Origin: Rhexocercosporidium sp. MPI-PUGE-AT-0058
Taxonomy: Eukaryota > Ascomycota > Leotiomycetes > Helotiales
Assembly (NCBI GenBank): GCA_020746875.1
Contig: JAGTJL010000033.1
Coordinates: forward strand, 186,001-250,000
DNA: 64,000 nucleotides
Reading direction: 5' to 3'
How positions within the stretch are numbered: position 1 is the first letter of the stretch; each line of letters starts with the position of its first letter. Under the pieces are notes generated by a model. The model searched no databases, was not told where the DNA came from, and was given only the letters and a program-made list of their open reading frames with translations. Both the position numbers and the translations under genes were made by a program. Positions 61,900 to 64,000 of the stretch are shown here, one piece after another.

Positions 61900-63300
61900 A
61901 GTATTTAAGGCAATTATGGGATATTTGTCTTAATACCGGCGTCGCAAACCCGTCGTAAGTATTAGTTATTTAACTAAAGACTCCTAAACTGATACTTTTT
62001 TTAAATTAACTTATAAATATAATAAATATATGCGATAATAATCCGCTAATTATTTTCCTTAAAGAATAAGTTAAATTTAAGTATATTATTAATATTAATA
62101 TATTACTTTTATATAACTTCTTTTATAACTTTTCCGAATTATAACTCGCCGTGCTTTAGGAATACTTTATTACTTTATTATAAAAGAAATGGATTCGTTT
62201 ATTAAAAAGTCTTATAAGTGCGCCGATATTATTTATATTAAAGAAAAATAAAAAGTTGCGTTTATATATAGATTATTAAAGATTAAATAAAGTAATAATT
62301 AAAAATCGCCACCTCCTTTTTTTAATTAATAAGACGCTAGACTATCTTAGCGAAGCCGTAATATTTACGACCTTAAATTTAAAGAATATATATTATTATA
62401 TTAAAATTAAAGAGAAATATAAATAAAAAATAGCTTTTTATATTAAATATAAATATTTTAAATATTTAATAATACTCTTCGGGCTATTTAACGCTTTAAT
62501 TATATTTTAAGCGTATATTAATAAAGCGTTAGCAAGACTAATTAATTATTTTATTATTATATATTTCGATAATATTTTAATTTATTTTAAAAATAAAAAA
62601 GAATACCGTAAGTATATTAAAGCCGTTATAAAATAGTTACGTAAGCATAAGCTTTTTATTAAACTTAATAAATATAAGTTTAAAGTAAATTAAATTAAGT
62701 TCTTAGGATTTAAAATTAAATTAATCGACATTTAAGCGGATTTAAAGCGAATCCGTTTAATTTAAGAATAATTAAAGCCGGAATTTTATAAAGATATATA
62801 GGTTTTTTTAAGCTTCGCGAATTTTTATCGCAGATTTATATTAAAATATTTTAAGATAACCGTAAGCTTGACGAGGGCTTTTTAAAATATAAAAAATAAA
62901 ATTAAAAAAAGACCCTTCGAATTCTTTAATATAATTAAAAAAAGCTTTAAAAATTTAAAAGTAGCTTTTATTAATATATTAATTATAAAGCATTTCGATC
63001 TTACGAAGCGTATTCGGGTTGAAACTAATGCTTTTAGATTTATAATTATTAATATTCTTTTTTAATAAATTAATTTTAAAGAAGGATTTAAGTAATATTA
63101 AAAACTCGTTACGTATTAATCTTATAAAATAACTAATATTAAGCGGAATTATATTACTTATAATAAAGAGCTTTTAGTTATTATTAAATATTTTAAGGAA
63201 TAAAAGCATTACTTTAAAGGCAGCTAATATATTATTAAAGTATTTACAGATTATAATAACTTAAGTATTTTATAATAATGAAATATCTCGAGAGTCGATA
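61900..63300 (+). pseudogene. RT-RNase H of the plus-strand gypsy A copy
   Basis: Y-F-D-N-I-L-I-Y-F-K-N-K-K-E (62562), FLGFKIKLID (about 62700), FLSFANFYRRFI (about 62803) and the RNase H phrases RVETNAF (63016), YNKELLVIIKYF (63157) and TDYNNLSIF (63248) identify a Ty3/gypsy polymerase. One of the two RT catalytic Asp residues has become Asn. Confidence 0.85.
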
Positions 63301-64000
63301 AGCACGATAAGTAATGTATTTTATTATTTATAATTTTGAAATTTATTACCGTAAGAGTACCGTAAATCCGGCGAATAAACTTAATAAAAGGCTAGATTAT
63401 CGGGAATTTAAAAGCCTTATTAATATTATTTAATTATTAATATTTTAAAATAAATTAAAAGAAGCCTTTATAAGTATTTTACGAAGTCGAGGAGCCGATA
63501 TTAAAGCATTCTTAAATAAGGATTATAAGATATTATTAAAAAAACTATTTAATATTATTTAAGATCTTATCGATAGAAAGCCGGACTTAGTATTAATAAA
63601 ACCGAAATAAGTTATTTAAAAAAGAATTCTAAAAGCTAAATATATAAAACCTAATCCTTTAAATATTATACTTAAGATAATAGCTTTATCCGTAAATATA
63701 TTATTATATATAAAAAGCAAAAGCTAGCCGCCTATTATAAGAATTAATAATTATAAATATTTTATTTTAATATTATAAATAAAAACAATAATTAAAAGTT
63801 AAATAGCTTTAGCCTTATTAATAAAGCCGCTGTAAGACTTAATTATCTTCGCTTAACGTAATAATGAAAATTATAAAAGTATAACTAATATAATAAATAA
63901 ACTTAAATTTTAATTAAATTAAAAATAAAACTTAAATATATCGGGACTTTTTTAATAAGATTTTAAGACTTATATCTTAAATAATCTAATATTAAGAATA

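Larger units (their letters stand above)
59218..64000 (+). mobile_element. Gypsy A-family element, plus strand, leaves the window
   Basis: Collinear with the inverse of element A: 5' LTR (59218-59474), gag with zinc knuckle (61147-61194), RT (catalytic Y-F-D-N at 62562-62573), FLGF-type motif (about 62700), FANFYRRFI (about 62815) and RNase H (63001-63280). The distance from zinc knuckle to RT box is 1,415 bp in both copies. Integrase and the 3' LTR should lie beyond 64000. Confidence 0.85.

Overview
The window is nuclear DNA of a filamentous ascomycete. The evidence is short introns of 49-61 nt with GTAAGT/GTATGT donors, a glutathione-dependent formaldehyde-activating (GFA) family gene, MADS-box-like sequences, Ty1/copia and Ty3/gypsy retrotransposons, and extreme repeat-induced point mutation (RIP). 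A Dothideomycete-like 'two-speed' genome is my inference; the sequence does not name the species. About a quarter of the window is gene-bearing DNA of normal composition. The rest is A+T-rich repeat DNA in which CpA/TpG has become TpA while CpG often survives.

Layout. 1-1521: a three-exon gene on the minus strand, cut by the window edge. 1522-2884: GC-normal DNA with no supportable gene. 2885-12624: RIP block 1, made of a copia 3' end, a gypsy tail carrying a small TIR element, and a full-length gypsy element (A) inserted into an LTR of its own family with TSD ATAAG. 12625-20898: the second gene island, holding a MADS-like pseudogene, a GFA-family enzyme gene, a four-exon gene for a 626-residue probably nuclear protein, two minisatellites and a second MADS-like fragment. 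20899-57334: RIP block 2, a nest of at least five LTR families. Copia E (33134-57334) was hit by gypsy D (37543-45114) and by copia B (46838-55193, TSD ATAAT). Beside it lie a second gypsy copy (D', about 27545-33028), solo LTRs and copia debris. 57335-58557: partly degraded DNA. 58558-64000: a (TAA)103 microsatellite, a gypsy A-family tail and LTR, and a gypsy A copy on the plus strand that leaves the window.

The least expected region is the lightly mutated gypsy D. Its gag is joined directly to the C-terminal half of integrase, so protease, RT and RNase H are gone. Behind integrase, where an env-like gene could sit, is a reading frame of about 1,400 codons on the minus strand with no recognised homologue. 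That region carries twelve copies of a 23-bp palindrome. Ten consecutive copies over 3.7 kb keep the same codon phase and encode variants of T-x-[DN]-P-G-[SL]-R-[VI].

The genes do not form a recognisable pathway cluster. The main biology visible is genome defence (RIP) acting on nested retroelements next to sharply bounded gene islands. The MADS-like copies inside the island also carry RIP-type stop codons.
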